The notes under the pieces are model-generated. The model did no database searches, was not told the origin of the DNA, and saw nothing but the letters and a program-made list of their open reading frames with translations. The translations under genes were made by a program, and so were the position numbers. From assembly GCA_002435705.1 (NCBI GenBank), contig DIVA01000093.1, positions 1-64,000 on the forward strand: 64,000 bases of DNA, in the 5' to 3' direction. This stretch comes from Bacteriovoracaceae bacterium UBA6144 (GTDB taxonomy: Bacteria; Bdellovibrionota; Bacteriovoracia; Bacteriovoracales; Bacteriovoracaceae). Of the stretch, positions 52,499 through 61,898 are shown one piece after another; within the stretch, counting starts at the first letter, position 1; the number at the start of each line of letters is the position of its first letter.

Positions 52499-54072
52499 AA
52501 ATCTCGCTTAAAGCATCTAAATTTATCTTGAGTGTCATGAATGATCTTGATCTCATAGCCGTGTTCGTGAGCTGAATTGATAAAATCATGAATGGTTGCG
52601 TACTCTTGGGGATTAGCCAGAATCCAAGGAGTAACGAAAGAATCTAAAAAACAAAAAACATTAATTTTATTTCGAATCATAAAATCAGTAAAAGACTCGT
52701 TATCAAATCTGTGAAATGTGTAATCACTGAGTAAGTATGATTTTTTAAGTAAATAACGATCCTTAAGATATAGACCTAAGTGATCAATGGTCATTATTGA
52801 TTCAGTATCCTGAAGTGTGCTTGAGAGTTGTTTTATGAGAGCACGTGGATGATTTTCAAAACGATGTGTTTCAAAAAAAGTTCCATCACAGAAGAAGAAA
52901 TGAAGAGCTATGCAGAATCCGTAAATTGTCGAGGCAATTAAGCCGATCAAAAAGTTAATTGAATGATTAACTTTCGTAATAAGGCGACTAAATCGGCTGG
53001 CTAAAAGAATAAAAAGAATCATCACAAAAACAGAAAGAGCAGGAAGATACTTTGTCCACGGTTGCAAGAGTATAACCAAAATTAAAGCTTGTAAGGCTAG
53101 CGATCCAGAAAAAATTAAAGTGCTACGATTTCTGGAAATGCTTTGAATAGGAAAGATGATGAAAAAAACAAAGAGAGATAGAAAAAAAATCAAAGAAGAC
53201 ACTCGACCCAAGCTTGTACTCGTAGCCTTAATTAGAATTATCGGAAGGGTAATAATGTTTTTCAAAATATGTGAAAAAAAATCGGATGGATAATTTACTA
53301 AAAAAGTAAAAACGGATGTCGCACCAGGAAAACGTTGATCAAAGTCACTGAAGGTTAAAGCAAGCTCTGGGTTCCTCCAGCGGAAATGATCAATAAATGC
53401 AGCAAAAGATCGTGGATCAATTGGTGATCCCCAAACGAGTAACAATAATATTACTCCTAAAGAAAATATTGAAAAGTAGAGTAGTAGATTTTTAATTCTC
53501 CGGAGATTGCTAAATCTCTTTTCAAAAACAAAATTAAAAATAACAAAGAATACAAAACCGATGATATTTTCTTGCCTAATAAAAAGACTGAGTCCCCAGC
53601 CCCCAAAAAATAAATATTTCTTTAAAGAGCTTCGGTCATCGTAGAGGTAGACAAAAAGGAGAGTGAGTACAGAGAAATTAAACTTATGGATATGTGGGAC
53701 TGCTGCAATAAAAGTTTGGGAGAGTGATAGTGAAAGTGAAATAATGAGTGATTGAAATGAATTGGCACCCAATTTTAAAAATAGCAAAAAGAGTGAGATT
53801 GGGACAATAAAACTTGTAACAAGGACAAATGAAAAATCGTGCAACAGAAGTGGGGAATTTATTACAAGACTTAAAAATTTATAAAAAGATGAATAAAGTG
53901 GGCCCCATGCAACATTAGGAGAGTTTCTAAGATTGAGGTAGAGTGTTTCATCGAAAAGATCAATTCTAGTTAAATCAAAGTGGATGTAATTAAAAATACA
54001 AACAAAAAAAACGAGAGAGATTCCATGCACCCAAGTTCGTGATAGAAAATTAAAAAGAATATTTTGTCTCAC
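52486..54072 (-). CDS. GT-C-like polytopic membrane protein, putative glycosyltransferase
   Basis: The 528-residue protein has about ten to eleven membrane helices and a soluble C-terminal part. The first external loop holds IDLFDETLYLNLR, an acidic DE pair placed as in ArnT/PMT-type (GT-C) glycosyltransferases, and RQE follows a later helix. I infer a lipid-linked sugar transferase; the evidence is topology plus the DE motif. The coding strand is AT-rich compared with its neighbours. It is near the carbamoyltransferase locus. Confidence 0.6.
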   Translation of the reverse strand: MRQNILFNFLSRTWVHGISLVFFVCIFNYIHFDLTRIDLFDETLYLNLRNSPNVAWGPLYSSFYKFLSLVINSPLLLHDFSFVLVTSFIVPISLFLLFLKLGANSFQSLIISLSLSLSQTFIAAVPHIHKFNFSVLTLLFVYLYDDRSSLKKYLFFGGWGLSLFIRQENIIGFVFFVIFNFVFEKRFSNLRRIKNLLLYFSIFSLGVILLLLVWGSPIDPRSFAAFIDHFRWRNPELALTFSDFDQRFPGATSVFTFLVNYPSDFFSHILKNIITLPIILIKATSTSLGRVSSLIFFLSLFVFFIIFPIQSISRNRSTLIFSGSLALQALILVILLQPWTKYLPALSVFVMILFILLASRFSRLITKVNHSINFLIGLIASTIYGFCIALHFFFCDGTFFETHRFENHPRALIKQLSSTLQDTESIMTIDHLGLYLKDRYLLKKSYLLSDYTFHRFDNESFTDFMIRNKINVFCFLDSFVTPWILANPQEYATIHDFINSAHEHGYEIKIIHDTQDKFRCFKRDFYSQ

Positions 54073-54285
54073 CTAGATAGATCCTCGAGAAAGCATGGTT
54101 TGTTGTCATAAATAAAATCCTATTATAAAAGAAAAAAGCCTCAAAAGTCTTAGAGCAAAAAGAAAAAAAATCAATTTGAGGAGAAATTTTTTCGAATCAC
54201 CATTATGCGAGATTTGTAATTATGACGTCTTAGTTGATTTAAAATATGGCAAAGATTTGCATAATAAGCTCCATGGAGGATCTTC

Positions 54286-54798
54286 ATGGAAACACAAATT
54301 CAATCGTTCGCATTTTCTCGTCGCAGTCCTGGGCACATCACACTCTTTGGTTATTCTTCAAAATCTATTCCTGGGTTAGAAATTAATGGGCTCGGGAAAT
54401 ACGGCAAAACACTCAAAGAGAAGATCATCTTCCTTACGCGCTCGCGCCAGCTTCCTATACCGCTCAATCGGTATGTGATTAGTACCGAGTACGACCTCGA
54501 CACGGATCCCAATGTGGTGAAGTGGATGGATCTCCCCATTCTCATGCTCTACTGGTATCTGGCAGGATTGATTAAAATGGGACGATTGGACAACTGCTTG
54601 GTGGCCGGCCATATCACGCCTTCGGGAGGCATAATAGAACGAATTGATAAGTCGATGTATCAGCTCGCCAAAGATGAGTCATGGCTTTGCATCACCTCTG
54701 AACCCACTATCGAGCAGAGGATTGGTGCTGATCAGATCCTCGGGCATATTCCTCAGCTCATCTTCAATCCAGACCGAAAGCAGATTCTAGAGATTTAA
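54286..54798 (+). CDS. Stand-alone ComM/ChlI N-terminal-like domain
   Basis: The 170-residue protein resembles only the N-terminal Lon-like domain of ComM (Mg-chelatase-related ATPase): LEINGLGKYGKTLKEKI in place of GLPD-x-x-VKE, IPLNRYVIS, DLPILMLYWYLAG and the later VAGHITPSGGI. The AAA+ domain is missing although the gene seems intact, with a GGAGG ribosome site. It may modulate a DNA-uptake or recombination ATPase (inference). It overlaps the carbamoyltransferase gene end by 35 bases. Confidence 0.5.
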   Translation: METQIQSFAFSRRSPGHITLFGYSSKSIPGLEINGLGKYGKTLKEKIIFLTRSRQLPIPLNRYVISTEYDLDTDPNVVKWMDLPILMLYWYLAGLIKMGRLDNCLVAGHITPSGGIIERIDKSMYQLAKDESWLCITSEPTIEQRIGADQILGHIPQLIFNPDRKQILEI

Positions 54799-56608
54799 AG
54801 TAGTCAGTAGTTTTTTGTGACTGTGATGTTTTTTCAATCACAAAAGATCCAATACAAAGAGTATCCATATCAGTTTGAAATAAGCATTTAAGTGCATCCA
54901 TGGGAGAGCCCACAATAGGTTCTCCCCGCACATTAAATGAGGTATTAACGAGCATCCCAACTCCCGTGAGTCTTTTAAATGTGCTTATGAGTTGGTGGTA
55001 GAGAGGATTGGTCTCTTGATGAACAGACTGGACACGTGCAGTGTAATCTAAATGAGTAATGGCCGGCATTTCCGAGCGAATGAAATAGAGTCTTTTATCT
55101 AAAGGCCAGCTTTGATAATCAGCGGGCCATGGGTAACGGTGCTCAGATTTAATTTTATCCACCAAAAGCATATAAGGTGAGAGATAAGCACCTTCAAAGT
55201 AATTTTTGAGATCCTCGGCTAAAACGCTCGGAGCAAAGGGTCTAAAACCCTCTCGAAATTTAATTTTTAGATTTAATTTCTTTTGCATTTCCGGAGATCG
55301 AGGGTCTGCTAATATGCTTCGGCCCCCTAAAGCCCTCGGACCGAACTCCATTCGACCTTGAAACCACCCAACAATTTTTCCATCAGCAATTTGTTTTGCT
55401 ACATCGGCAACTAATGATGAACTCTTCTCTAAGAGTTTATAACTGACATTAGATTCATCTAAGACCCTCTTTATATCCAGATCCTTAAAAGATGGACCCA
55501 GGTAACTTCCTTTCATGCTATCTTGTAAATCGATCCTACGTATGGAGTTATCGTGAGCGTAGTAATAAGCCAAAGCTGCACCCAATGCCCCACCAGCATC
55601 ACCAGCTGCTGGCTGGATCCAGATGTCTTCAAAAATATTTGATCTTTTTATGGCAGCGTTTGCAACGCAATTTAAGGCCACACCACCGGCCAAACACAAA
55701 TATTTCTCTCCGGTTAATTTCTTAGCTGTGATAGCCATTTTAATCACGATCTCTTCTGTAACTTCCTGGATCGCAAGTGCAAGATCACAATATTCTTGTG
55801 TGAGAGGTGCCTCGGCAGATCTTATGGGAAAACCAAAAAGACTTTGCCAGAGATGACGATTAACCATCTCAAGCCCGGTTGTGTATGAAAAATACTTTTG
55901 GTCAAGCCAGATGCTTCCATCGTCATAGACTTTACAGAGATGAGTTTTAATTTGAGAAACATAAAAATGAATTCTTTCGTGTCCATGTCTTCCATAGGGG
56001 GCGAGTCCCATAAGTTTATATTCACCCGAATTCACCTTGAAACCGCAGTATTGTGTAAAAGCAGAATAAAGTAGACCGATAGAATGCGGGAAGTGCAGCT
56101 CGCGAAGGATATTTATTCTTTTATCAGTCCCATGAGCAATTGTTGCCGTAGACCATTCGCCCACACCATCAAGTGTAAGAATAGCAGCAGACTTAAAGGG
56201 AGAAGGATAAAAGCAGCTGGCTGCATGAGAGAGATGATGGTTTGAAAACTTAAGAGGAGTTTTCTTTGGAATATTTTGCTGAATTAGTCTTGGCAGCAGT
56301 GCCTTTTCTTTTAGCCATACAGGTAATCCAGCACGAAAAGATGCTGCTCCTCTTGGTGCAAGAGCATAGTAGGTCTCTAGAATTCTCTCAAATTTTAACC
56401 AGGGTTTATCATAATAAACAACGGCATCAATATCATCAATTTTAAGATTACCGATATCTAAACACTGAGCAGTGGCGTTTAAGGGAAAATTACTATCATG
56501 CTTTTTTCTAGAAAAACGCTCTTCTTGAGCGGCTGCCACAATTTCCCCATTAACAATTAGAGCCGCAGCGCTGTCATGATAAAATGCAGATATGCCAAGT
56601 ATTTTCAT
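54764..56608 (-). CDS. NodU/CmcH-family carbamoyltransferase
   Basis: The 614-residue protein has the family N-terminus GISAFYHDSAAAL and EERFSRKKHD, the metal-binding HHLSHAASCFYPSPF, GEYKLMGLAPYG, LAGGVALNCVAN and the C-terminal GRMEFGPRALGGRS and LVNTSFNVRGEPIV. It uses carbamoyl phosphate to carbamoylate a hydroxyl, probably on a surface sugar. ATG 56608 is the family-typical start. It follows the SxtJ-like gene by four bases. Confidence 0.94.
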   Translation of the reverse strand: MKILGISAFYHDSAAALIVNGEIVAAAQEERFSRKKHDSNFPLNATAQCLDIGNLKIDDIDAVVYYDKPWLKFERILETYYALAPRGAASFRAGLPVWLKEKALLPRLIQQNIPKKTPLKFSNHHLSHAASCFYPSPFKSAAILTLDGVGEWSTATIAHGTDKRINILRELHFPHSIGLLYSAFTQYCGFKVNSGEYKLMGLAPYGRHGHERIHFYVSQIKTHLCKVYDDGSIWLDQKYFSYTTGLEMVNRHLWQSLFGFPIRSAEAPLTQEYCDLALAIQEVTEEIVIKMAITAKKLTGEKYLCLAGGVALNCVANAAIKRSNIFEDIWIQPAAGDAGGALGAALAYYYAHDNSIRRIDLQDSMKGSYLGPSFKDLDIKRVLDESNVSYKLLEKSSSLVADVAKQIADGKIVGWFQGRMEFGPRALGGRSILADPRSPEMQKKLNLKIKFREGFRPFAPSVLAEDLKNYFEGAYLSPYMLLVDKIKSEHRYPWPADYQSWPLDKRLYFIRSEMPAITHLDYTARVQSVHQETNPLYHQLISTFKRLTGVGMLVNTSFNVRGEPIVGSPMDALKCLFQTDMDTLCIGSFVIEKTSQSQKTTDYFKSLESAFGLD

Positions 56609-56612
56609 AAAG

Positions 56613-56966
56613 CTACCATAAGTTGTCAAAATCATCGATTTTGGTTTGATGACTGATTGTTTTGAAATTAGATTCTGGTGGTGGACTAGTAACAAATGTA
56701 TCTTGAGAAAACATTCTTTTGATAAAAGCGAGAGGAGTTAGTCCCAAAAAATATATAATGGATAGAATGACCGGAGAAATGATCTTAGAGAGAAACATTC
56801 CTAGCTTTTGCCAAAACTTGATCAGTCTACTCCTGAGTGTTTCGAAAGGGAGTGCACAAGCGATAACTACTACAGGTAAAAAAAAGTAACTGTTTTTAAA
56901 ACTACCGAGTAAAATAAAAGGCAACGAAACCTGCAAGAGATATAATATGGATTCTTTTGGTTTCAT
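56613..56966 (-). CDS. SxtJ-like membrane protein
   Basis: The 117-residue protein has two hydrophobic segments (about 8-38 and 62-82) and a polar C-terminus. Size, topology and position just before a NodU/CmcH carbamoyltransferase match the SxtJ family. Function is unknown; it is thought to partner the carbamoyltransferase. Its ATG shares a CATG with an in-frame ATG on the other strand, leading into the DUF5989 gene. Confidence 0.72.
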   Translation of the reverse strand: MKPKESILYLLQVSLPFILLGSFKNSYFFLPVVVIACALPFETLRSRLIKFWQKLGMFLSKIISPVILSIIYFLGLTPLAFIKRMFSQDTFVTSPPPESNFKTISHQTKIDDFDNLW

Positions 56967-56991
56967 GACTCACTTTATAAGGCCGCAATTT

Positions 56992-57135
56992 ATGTTTCTT
57001 CAACTGTTAAAATATTTTAAGCAGAGAAAAAAATACTGGCTTATTCCTCTTTTACTAATTTTTATTATTTTTGCTGTCGCTATTATTATAGGTCCAGCGA
57101 GTCCATATTCACCTTTTATTTATACGGTTTTTTAA
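56992..57135 (+). CDS. DUF5989-like small membrane protein
   Basis: The 47-residue protein has a basic N-terminus (FKQRKKYWLIP), one membrane helix and a C-terminal SPFIYTVF, the pattern of DUF5989 proteins, which accompany SxtJ and carbamoyltransferase genes. ATG 56992 gives the family length; an in-frame ATG at 56947 would overlap the SxtJ start. Its stop overlaps the SGNH gene start (TAATG). Confidence 0.75.
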   Translation: MFLQLLKYFKQRKKYWLIPLLLIFIIFAVAIIIGPASPYSPFIYTVF

Positions 57136-58202
57136 TGACCATTTTACTAAGTTTTATAGAGCTTATTGCATTTATCATTTGTGTCCCTGTGTTTGCCGGT
57201 GAAGTAAAATCGATTAAAAGTTACAAAGAAAAGATTGCTCTATTTAATACTTTCACGGATTTGAATAATACTGATTTTTACAAAGTGCCTTATTCCTACG
57301 AGTTTCACGGTGTTTTTAAATTAGAATTTCCACAAGAAAAAATTTTTCACGAGCTCTATGGAATGATACACAATCCGAATTCAGAAATTAGGGCTGTCTC
57401 CCGGACAAAAGATAGGATCATATTTGATACAATCTATTCAACAGATCAATTCTCCCGCCGTCTAAATTTGACTGCTCCGAAAAAAAATCAAAAAAAGTTC
57501 CTCATGCTTGCTGGTTGCTCCTTTACCTTTGGTATTGGAATTCCGGACAATGAAACCCTTAATCATTTTATCAATACTCAGGATTCAGATTACTTTTCTT
57601 ATAACTACGGCCTTGCCGGGGCTTCGATTGGTTACACGTTAGCTCTGTTAAAATTCGATAGATCTCTTGAGAGTCAGCTCAAATTCCCAAAAGGGGATTT
57701 GGTATACTTCTACATCGATTCCCATCTTCCCCGGTCCGTTGGAAGTTGGCCTAATGTTTGGATGAAAGATACTCCCTATTTTAAACCTGCCTACAACAAT
57801 AGAATGATATATGCAGGTAGTGTAGGTCAGAACTATTCGGCTTACAGGAAAGGAGCTCTTGTTTTAGCAGACATCCTCCCGGATTCAGTTAAGAAGAATA
57901 GAATCATTCCAAGAATAAGTTCAGCAGATTATGAGTACTACTGCTCCCTTGTTAAGGAAGTAGAAACGGTTTGGACTAAGGATCTTAATAAAGGAAAATT
58001 TCTCTTTGTATTTCACCCATTGTCAGTAGTAGATGATAACATTGTTACTTGTCTCAAAAACCAGAACATTGACTATATCATTCCAACAGTACCAGGAACT
58101 CATGCTGAGTTATCTATTCCACTGGACTACCATCCCAATGCAAAGTTCAATAAACAATTTTCTGAAAAAATTCTAAATCATCTAACTCAGAAAAGTAATT
58201 AA
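57135..58202 (+). CDS. SGNH/GDSL-hydrolase-like membrane-anchored protein
   Basis: The 355-residue product has an N-terminal hydrophobic segment (about 3-21) and an SGNH-like core: AGCSFTFGIGI near 126-136 (block I GxSxT), NYGLAGAS, and a C-terminal DYHPNAKFNKQF carrying an Asp-x-His pair. SGNH proteins often add or remove acyl groups on surface sugars. It is coupled to the DUF5989 gene and belongs to the carbamoylation locus. It converges on pfkA with a four-base overlap. Confidence 0.72.
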   Translation: MTILLSFIELIAFIICVPVFAGEVKSIKSYKEKIALFNTFTDLNNTDFYKVPYSYEFHGVFKLEFPQEKIFHELYGMIHNPNSEIRAVSRTKDRIIFDTIYSTDQFSRRLNLTAPKKNQKKFLMLAGCSFTFGIGIPDNETLNHFINTQDSDYFSYNYGLAGASIGYTLALLKFDRSLESQLKFPKGDLVYFYIDSHLPRSVGSWPNVWMKDTPYFKPAYNNRMIYAGSVGQNYSAYRKGALVLADILPDSVKKNRIIPRISSADYEYYCSLVKEVETVWTKDLNKGKFLFVFHPLSVVDDNIVTCLKNQNIDYIIPTVPGTHAELSIPLDYHPNAKFNKQFSEKILNHLTQKSN

Positions 58203-59164
58203 ATCGAGAGTTTCTCCGCCAGTGCCTTAAATTCAGAAAAACTCACATCGTTTTTAAGGACGCAGTTGGCAAGCTCTTCAAGTTTCACGGTCCCATTTTG
58301 TACCACAGTTACTTTTGAGGTTTGACCAGAGATAATCGCCTCAACGGCCAGTGAGCCCATCTGTGAGGCAATAAAGCGATCATTAGAAGTTGGAGACCCC
58401 CCGCGCTGGATGTGACCTAAAATACAAACGTGAGCATCAAGGCCATGGGAGTTTTTAAGGTCCTGTTGAATCTGATAACTTCTTCCTGCTACAGGACCCT
58501 CAGCGACGACGACAATGGATGAATCTTTTCCACGCGCGACTCCACGTTTAATATCATCCACAATCTTTTGCAAAGGAATTTGATCATGAGGAAGTAGAAT
58601 GTTTTCAGCTCCAGTACACACTCCCACCTTGAGAGCAATAGCCGAAGAATTTCGTCCCATCACTTCTACGAGGAAGGTGCGTGCGTGGGAATGAGCGGTA
58701 TCGCGAATTCTATCGATGGCCTCAATGGCCGTCTGAACCGCGGTATCGAAACCAATTGTGTATTCAGTATTTGAAATATCGTTATCGATGGTGCCTGGGA
58801 TCCCAATCACGGGGAAGCCATGTTCTTTATACAGAGCGTTTGCCCCATTAAATGATCCGTCTCCACCGATGACAATCAGAGCATCAATCCCTTGCGCTCG
58901 CATAAGCTCTGCCGCCTTCGTGCGATACTCTGGCTTCATCCACTCTGGACAGCGTGAGGTTTGCAGAATCGTTCCTCCACGTTGGATGATGTTGCCGACA
59001 GAGGAGAGAGTCATGTTTTCAAACTCGCCCCGCAAAAGGCCTGCGTAACCGCGTTTGATGCCTACCACAGAGTGTCCGTGGAAAATTGCCGTTCTCACAA
59101 CCGCACGGATAGCGCAGTTCATTCCAGGAGCGTCACCGCCCGATGATAAAAGTCCAATTTTCAT
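58199..59164 (-). CDS. pfkA: 6-phosphofructokinase
   Basis: The 321-residue length and motifs are those of bacterial ATP-type PfkA: SSGGDAPGMNCAIRA at the N-terminus, GGDGSFNGA near 100-108, GIPGTIDNDI near 121-130 and LGHIQRGGSPT near 244-254. It phosphorylates fructose 6-phosphate in glycolysis. The Gly after GGDG and the GGSPT loop favour ATP use over pyrophosphate. It overlaps gpmI (ATGA), so two glycolytic genes are coupled. Confidence 0.96.
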   Translation of the reverse strand: MKIGLLSSGGDAPGMNCAIRAVVRTAIFHGHSVVGIKRGYAGLLRGEFENMTLSSVGNIIQRGGTILQTSRCPEWMKPEYRTKAAELMRAQGIDALIVIGGDGSFNGANALYKEHGFPVIGIPGTIDNDISNTEYTIGFDTAVQTAIEAIDRIRDTAHSHARTFLVEVMGRNSSAIALKVGVCTGAENILLPHDQIPLQKIVDDIKRGVARGKDSSIVVVAEGPVAGRSYQIQQDLKNSHGLDAHVCILGHIQRGGSPTSNDRFIASQMGSLAVEAIISGQTSKVTVVQNGTVKLEELANCVLKNDVSFSEFKALAEKLSI

Positions 59165-60702
59165 AAAAAGATAGCCTCGCCAGTAAAATCAGTTGGTTTT
59201 TCTAAACCCAAGCAATGCAGCACCTGAGGGGCAACATCCTTGAGCGCTCTCTGTACGAGAGAGGGGTTGGGTTGAAGTTTAAGGTTTTTAAGTTTCGGAT
59301 GCACCAGAATAAAGGGCACCTCTGCCTCAGAATGTGAGGTGTGAGCTGAGCCATCAGGATAAATCATCTGGTCAGCATTGCCGTGATCGGCGGTGATGAT
59401 CATGGTGATATTTTCTCGCTCACACATATCACTTAAACGCAAAAGGCATGCATCGACAGCCTCAACTGCTTTGACAGTGGCTTCGTATTTTCCAGAGTGC
59501 CCAACCATGTCACAGTTGGCAAAATTAACAACATAGAGTGAGAAAGACTTATCCTGTAGCTTTTCTAGAAGTTTTTCGCACACCTCTGGAGCACTCATCT
59601 CAGGCTTGAGATCATAGGTCGCGACTTCTCTCGGTGAATTCACCAAAAAACGCTCTTCTCCAGGAAAAGGTTTTTCTTCACCACCGTTAAAAAAGTACGT
59701 CACATGAGCATACTTCTCTGTCTCCGCAATTTTAAATTGCTTGAGACCTTTGCTGGAGATGTAATGAGCTAAAGTGCCTGGAATTTTTTCTTTATCAAAA
59801 AGAATCGGAAGCTGGGGGAGTTCATCCTGCACGAAAGGACTCATGCATAACCAGTGGCCCGGTCGCACGGTTACTGGAAACTCAGAAAACTTCGGATCAT
59901 TAAATGCGATAGAAATCTGTTTAGCACGGTCAGGTCGAAAATTAAAAAAGAAGACGACATCACCTTCTCGGATTTGTGCTTCTGGATTGAGCAAGGCGGG
60001 ATTCACAAATTCATCAAAGCGCTCACAAGCATACTCTTGTGCGAGATAATCTAGCGGGTCCAGCCTCACCACACCTTGCGTGCCAGTCATCATATCAATC
60101 GCGGCTTTAATCTTCTCCCAGCGCCGGTCGCGATCCATCCCTATGGATCGCCCTTGAATTGATCCGATCACACATTGATTGAGATCTTGAATCTCTTTAA
60201 GATACTTTGCTCCATTCGTTTTCGGAGTATCACGTCCATCCATGAATGCATGCAAGTAAACACTCAGATCCTCTTGGGAGAGGAGGGAGAGGATGTATTT
60301 AAGATGACTGATGTGAGAGTGGACTCCTCCATCAGACAGGAGACCGAGAAGATGGATTCGTCTTTTTGGTCTAGCTTTTTCAATCACTCGCTTCCATTCA
60401 GGAAGCTCAGGAAAAGTATTTAAGGAGATCGATTCATTAATCCGAACCAAGTCTTGTCTTACAGGTCTTCCCGCACCAAGATTCAGATGTCCCACTTCAG
60501 AATTGCCCGCTACGCCTTTTGGTAGACCCACGGCTTCACCACCCGGTTGGATGGTGGTTGAGGGGTAGGTCTTGGAGAGCTTATCGAAATTTGGTTTCTG
60601 TGCATGCATGATCGCATTTTTAAGATCTTGGGAATTAACACCAAAACCATCAAGTATGCAGAGAAGAAGACGAGGAGAAAGACTGAAGGTTTCATTTTTC
60701 AT
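59161..60702 (-). CDS. gpmI: 2,3-bisphosphoglycerate-independent phosphoglycerate mutase
   Basis: The 513-residue protein is full length, with the metal/catalytic motifs ILDGFG near 16-21, the phosphoserine region GNSEVGHLNLGAG near 66-78, HAFMDGRDTPK near 130-140, FRPDRAKQIS and TADHGNADQM near 439-448. It interconverts 3- and 2-phosphoglycerate using manganese. It overlaps pfkA by four bases; rlmH lies 24 bases upstream. Confidence 0.96.
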   Translation of the reverse strand: MKNETFSLSPRLLLCILDGFGVNSQDLKNAIMHAQKPNFDKLSKTYPSTTIQPGGEAVGLPKGVAGNSEVGHLNLGAGRPVRQDLVRINESISLNTFPELPEWKRVIEKARPKRRIHLLGLLSDGGVHSHISHLKYILSLLSQEDLSVYLHAFMDGRDTPKTNGAKYLKEIQDLNQCVIGSIQGRSIGMDRDRRWEKIKAAIDMMTGTQGVVRLDPLDYLAQEYACERFDEFVNPALLNPEAQIREGDVVFFFNFRPDRAKQISIAFNDPKFSEFPVTVRPGHWLCMSPFVQDELPQLPILFDKEKIPGTLAHYISSKGLKQFKIAETEKYAHVTYFFNGGEEKPFPGEERFLVNSPREVATYDLKPEMSAPEVCEKLLEKLQDKSFSLYVVNFANCDMVGHSGKYEATVKAVEAVDACLLRLSDMCERENITMIITADHGNADQMIYPDGSAHTSHSEAEVPFILVHPKLKNLKLQPNPSLVQRALKDVAPQVLHCLGLEKPTDFTGEAIFL

Positions 60703-60726
60703 GAAACCAATTATAAACCAAGTTTT

Positions 60727-61182
60727 CTAGTTATGGTACGGGTGACCTGAGCGGATCGTTTGAGCACGATAAATTTGCTCCACAGCAATGAGGCGCGCCA
60801 ATTTATGAGGAAATGTCAAATTCGAAAGCGATATCTTGGCGTTGACTCGAGATAAGAGGGTGGGCTCAAACCCCTCTGCTCCAGCGATAATGATGCACAC
60901 TTTGGAGTAGTTCTGAATCTGAGAGTCGAGCCAACCAGAGAACTCCACTGAATTATAAGTTTTTCCCCACTCCGTTAGCGCAACGAGACATAGATTTGTC
61001 TCTCCAAGTTCTTTAATTTTTTTCTCGATCGCCTCAGCTTCTGCCATCTTATTTTCTGCGCTGGCCTTAACCTCATGCATATGAAGGGTGGGATTGGTGA
61101 TTCGCTTTAAGTAATCTTTTTCAATTGCTTCGAGATTATGGTCTTTCAGCTTACCAACACAGATCAGATGAATAGCTTTCAC
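60727..61182 (-). CDS. rlmH: 23S rRNA (pseudouridine(1915)-N3)-methyltransferase RlmH
   Basis: The 151-residue SPOUT protein has VGKLKDHNLEAIEKDYLKRI at the start, IIAGAEGFEP in place of the common FxIGGxxG, and the C-terminal FPHKLARLIAVEQIYRAQTI with GHPYHN. It methylates pseudouridine 1915 in 23S rRNA helix 69 using SAM. The GTG start overlaps the stop of the glycosyltransferase gene (TAGTG). Confidence 0.94.
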   Translation of the reverse strand: MKAIHLICVGKLKDHNLEAIEKDYLKRITNPTLHMHEVKASAENKMAEAEAIEKKIKELGETNLCLVALTEWGKTYNSVEFSGWLDSQIQNYSKVCIIIAGAEGFEPTLLSRVNAKISLSNLTFPHKLARLIAVEQIYRAQTIRSGHPYHN

Positions 61183-61898
61183 TAGGCCCTCTTTTCCTTC
61201 TTGAATAACCAGTTGAATAAACTTCCTAACATACTAAAAGCCACTTTGAAATTTCGTGCGTTACTCACTTGGTCCGTTTCTCTCCAAGTGATAGGAATGA
61301 AATGAAATTCTTGTCGAGAATCAATGAAGCGCAATAAAAGTTCAACGTTAAAATTAAATTGTCCTGAAAGAGCGTGGTGATTGATCTCCTTCAAATGCTT
61401 TACACTAAAAAGATTAAGTCCAGATCCAAGGTCACTAATTTTTTTTAAAGTCACAAGACAAAAAAAGATATTGAGTGAAAGATTACCAATCACACGAGTT
61501 TTCTGATACCCCAGTCTTCTGGATCCATACATAAAACGCGAACCAAGATAATGTGCAGGCTTAGTTTCGAAGTGGCTCAATAGATTCCAAATATCGCTAC
61601 AATCGGCTTGATCATCGCCGTGTAATACGACAAGTGCATCGTAGGATTGATCAATCGCAGATTGAACAAGAACTTTCTGTGTTCCCCCAAGCCCAAGATT
61701 TCTTGGGTTTTGTATGACCTTACATCTTATTTGAGATGACAGGGCGGTCAATTGCAAAAACGTATCGTCGGTACTGCAGTTATCAATGAAAAAAATGTCG
61801 ATATTATTTTTTAGTGCAAAAGGCTTCAAGCCCTCAGCGACGCGAGAAACTTGTGTTTCACAGTTAAAACAGGGGACACCGATCAGAACTCTAGTCAT
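61182..61898 (-). CDS. Family 2 glycosyltransferase
   Basis: The 238-residue protein has a GT2 fold: VLIGVPCFNCE, DIFFIDNCSTDDTF, NPRNLGLGGTQKVL and the DxD-like metal site in LHGDDQADC. A short C-terminal region lacks clear membrane helices, apart from FNWLFKKE. It resembles dolichyl-phosphate-sugar-type synthases. ATG 61898 is used; a TTG at 61910 is also possible. It overlaps the kinase-like gene upstream by eight bases. Confidence 0.9.
   Translation of the reverse strand: MTRVLIGVPCFNCETQVSRVAEGLKPFALKNNIDIFFIDNCSTDDTFLQLTALSSQIRCKVIQNPRNLGLGGTQKVLVQSAIDQSYDALVVLHGDDQADCSDIWNLLSHFETKPAHYLGSRFMYGSRRLGYQKTRVIGNLSLNIFFCLVTLKKISDLGSGLNLFSVKHLKEINHHALSGQFNFNVELLLRFIDSRQEFHFIPITWRETDQVSNARNFKVAFSMLGSLFNWLFKKEKRA

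Noticed and set aside
54176..54379. 67-codon frame ahead of the ComM-like gene
   Set aside because: It overlaps the better-supported gene at 54286 in another frame; its own start lacks spacing support.
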